A stretch of DNA of 64,000 nucleotides from Ectocarpus siliculosus. Taxonomy: Eukaryota > Sar > Phaeophyceae > Ectocarpales > Ectocarpaceae. Shown one piece after another: positions 62,881-64,000 of the stretch (its first letter is position 1; the number at the start of each line of letters is the position of its first letter). Below the pieces are notes generated by a model. The model did no database searches. It saw only the letters and a program-made list of their open reading frames with translations, and was not told the origin of the DNA. Both the position numbers and the translations under genes were made by a program. The DNA is taken from assembly GCA_000310025.1 (NCBI GenBank), contig FN647962.1, positions 221,902 to 285,901 on the forward strand, given 5' to 3'.

Positions 62881-63148
62881 GCCGTCGCCGTTTTGGGTTC
62901 CACAATGACACTTGGTACACGTGTACAAGGCTACTACTAGTGGTACTTCACACGCTTGATCCACATAACTCTTCTCCTAAGGTTGTGCGTGTGCAGTCAC
63001 CGGGATGGGTCACAAAACGGTCAGGGGTAGACTCGAAACGGGGCACAAAAGATAGTATTCACTTGTTGCAGACACCCCCCGCAATCGGTTCTTGACCAAA
63101 CACAGCCAAACCAAAACCAAACCAGAACCAACCGTGAAAACTTTCAAC
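62881..63148. promoter_or_regulatory. Shared upstream region of the transporter gene and the coiled-coil gene
   Basis: 268 bp between divergent start codons. A (AAACC)n-like tract (CCAAACCAAAACCAAACCAG) lies near 63,105. A bidirectional promoter is inferred from layout only. Confidence 0.45.
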
Positions 63149-63816
63149 ATGAAGCTACAGCCTACCAAAAAAAAAAAACGGAGGTCCGCTTTCGGCAGCA
63201 GCAGGCGCGCTGCACGAAATCTGAGGAAAAGTGGAGAGAAGTTTGAAGATAGGACGGGGAAGTCTGTAGCCGAGGCGTCAGCAGCAAATAACACGCGGCG
63301 CGCTATCGAACGTGGCAGCCTCAACGTCGTGGAGAGAGTGCTGGAGGAAACGAAGGAGGAGTTGGTCAAGAGTAAGAAAATTGCGGTAGAGAGCCAGGGA
63401 GCCAGGCTAGCTGCAACATGGCGATGGAGTTTGCGCGCGAGAAAGACGATGAGCTCAAGCGGGAGCGGGCACGGAGACAGCAGGCGGAGCAAGAGAAACA
63501 TGAGGCTACGCGAGAGCAGGAGGCGGCGGCCGCGAGTCGGCGGCAGGCGGAAGAGAGAGTCCGCGACATGTCGAAGGAGCTGGCCGGTCTGAAAGACTCG
63601 GTGAAATCGCTCCGCAAGACCAACGCCACCCTCTTGGAGGATGCAGGGATACCAATCGTCGCCGACGATCCGCCCCCGGAGGAGGACAGCACCCGCAGCC
63701 TCGAGGATGAACTCTTGCTCGAGAAGGTGAAGGCCGAAAGACTGCAGCGGAAGGTCGATTACCTCACGCCGATCGTGGCCGGACTCAAGCGACAAGTTTC
63801 CAACGAGAAAAAAAAG
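63149..63816 (+). CDS. Coiled-coil protein of unknown function, partial (runs toward or off the window end)
   Basis: An ATG at 63,149 opens a very basic N-terminus (MKLQPTKKKKRRSAFG) and continues as charged helix to about 63,370. From about 63,418 the coding character moves to another frame, which gives a long Glu/Arg/Lys/Ala coiled coil (REKDDELKRERARRQQAEQE), then SLRKTNATLLEDAG, an acidic Pro-rich hinge and a second helix ending at KVDYLTPIVAGLKRQVSNEK. A donor GTGCGT follows at 63,817. The frame change could be a very short intron (GTAAGA donor near 63,372) or an indel. I do not recognise a family; low-complexity helices match many proteins by chance. Confidence 0.5.
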
Positions 63817-64000
63817 GTGCGTGCGTGCGTGCGTGTGTTTTTGCAGTTGTTTTTTTCCCGTAAATTTTTACGAGTAGAAGTATGAGACTGTTGTCTCCAG
63901 GTTCTCGTGTGAGCAAGTTCCCGTTGGGATGTGTGGTGTGGATACACACCGGTTCAACCTCTGGTGAAGAGGCTGACGAGTACGGATAGTTGTGTTGTGA

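Overview
The window is nuclear DNA from an intron-rich eukaryote. Every confident gene is split into many small exons joined at GT-AG sites (a few GC-AG), and the protein products belong to eukaryotic families: CAF-1 p60, CSB/ERCC6, NRDE2 and a SLC35A sugar-nucleotide transporter. Long introns, Gly/Ser/Ala-rich inserts, trinucleotide repeats and a heavy load of degenerate retroelements suit a multicellular stramenopile, most likely a brown alga. That placement is inference; no ribosomal or organellar marker is present.

Left third (1-21,100): repeats, with no gene I can support. A palindromic fold-back element (8-386) and a tail-only SINE (448-680) come first. Next is a decayed Ty3/gypsy-type LTR retrotransposon (about 1,133-10,951). 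A broken non-LTR (LINE) element sits inside its RNase H region (about 4,204-8,147), and a tRNA-derived SINE sits near its 3' end (9,745-10,054). After a quiet stretch come GC-rich minisatellites (14,430-17,520), most of them arms of a large inverted-repeat element, then a CAG tract and a third SINE.

Middle (21,143-36,122): a head-to-head pair sharing about 340 bp of upstream DNA. On the minus strand is the CAF-1 middle subunit CHAF1B (4 exons, 679 aa), which deposits histones H3-H4 on newly made or repaired DNA. On the plus strand is the transcription-coupled repair ATPase CSB/ERCC6 (21 exons, about 1,292 aa). A fourth SINE lies just past the CSB stop on the opposite strand.

Right third (37,281-64,000): an unrecognised minus-strand gene assembled from five exons, one of them 35 bp (37,281-42,342). 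It is followed by plus-strand NRDE2 (22 exons, 43,823-56,974), a nuclear RNA-surveillance/RNAi factor. Convergent to NRDE2 is a SLC35A-type nucleotide-sugar transporter on the minus strand (3 exons, 57,533-62,880). Divergent from that, a coiled-coil protein gene begins at 63,149 and runs off the window. Several intronic repeat families are shared between genes.

The genes do not form an operon or one pathway; the only functional pairing suggested by layout is CAF-1/CSB. Exon boundaries were derived by hand from splice-site consensus, reading phase and family conservation, and no alignment was run.
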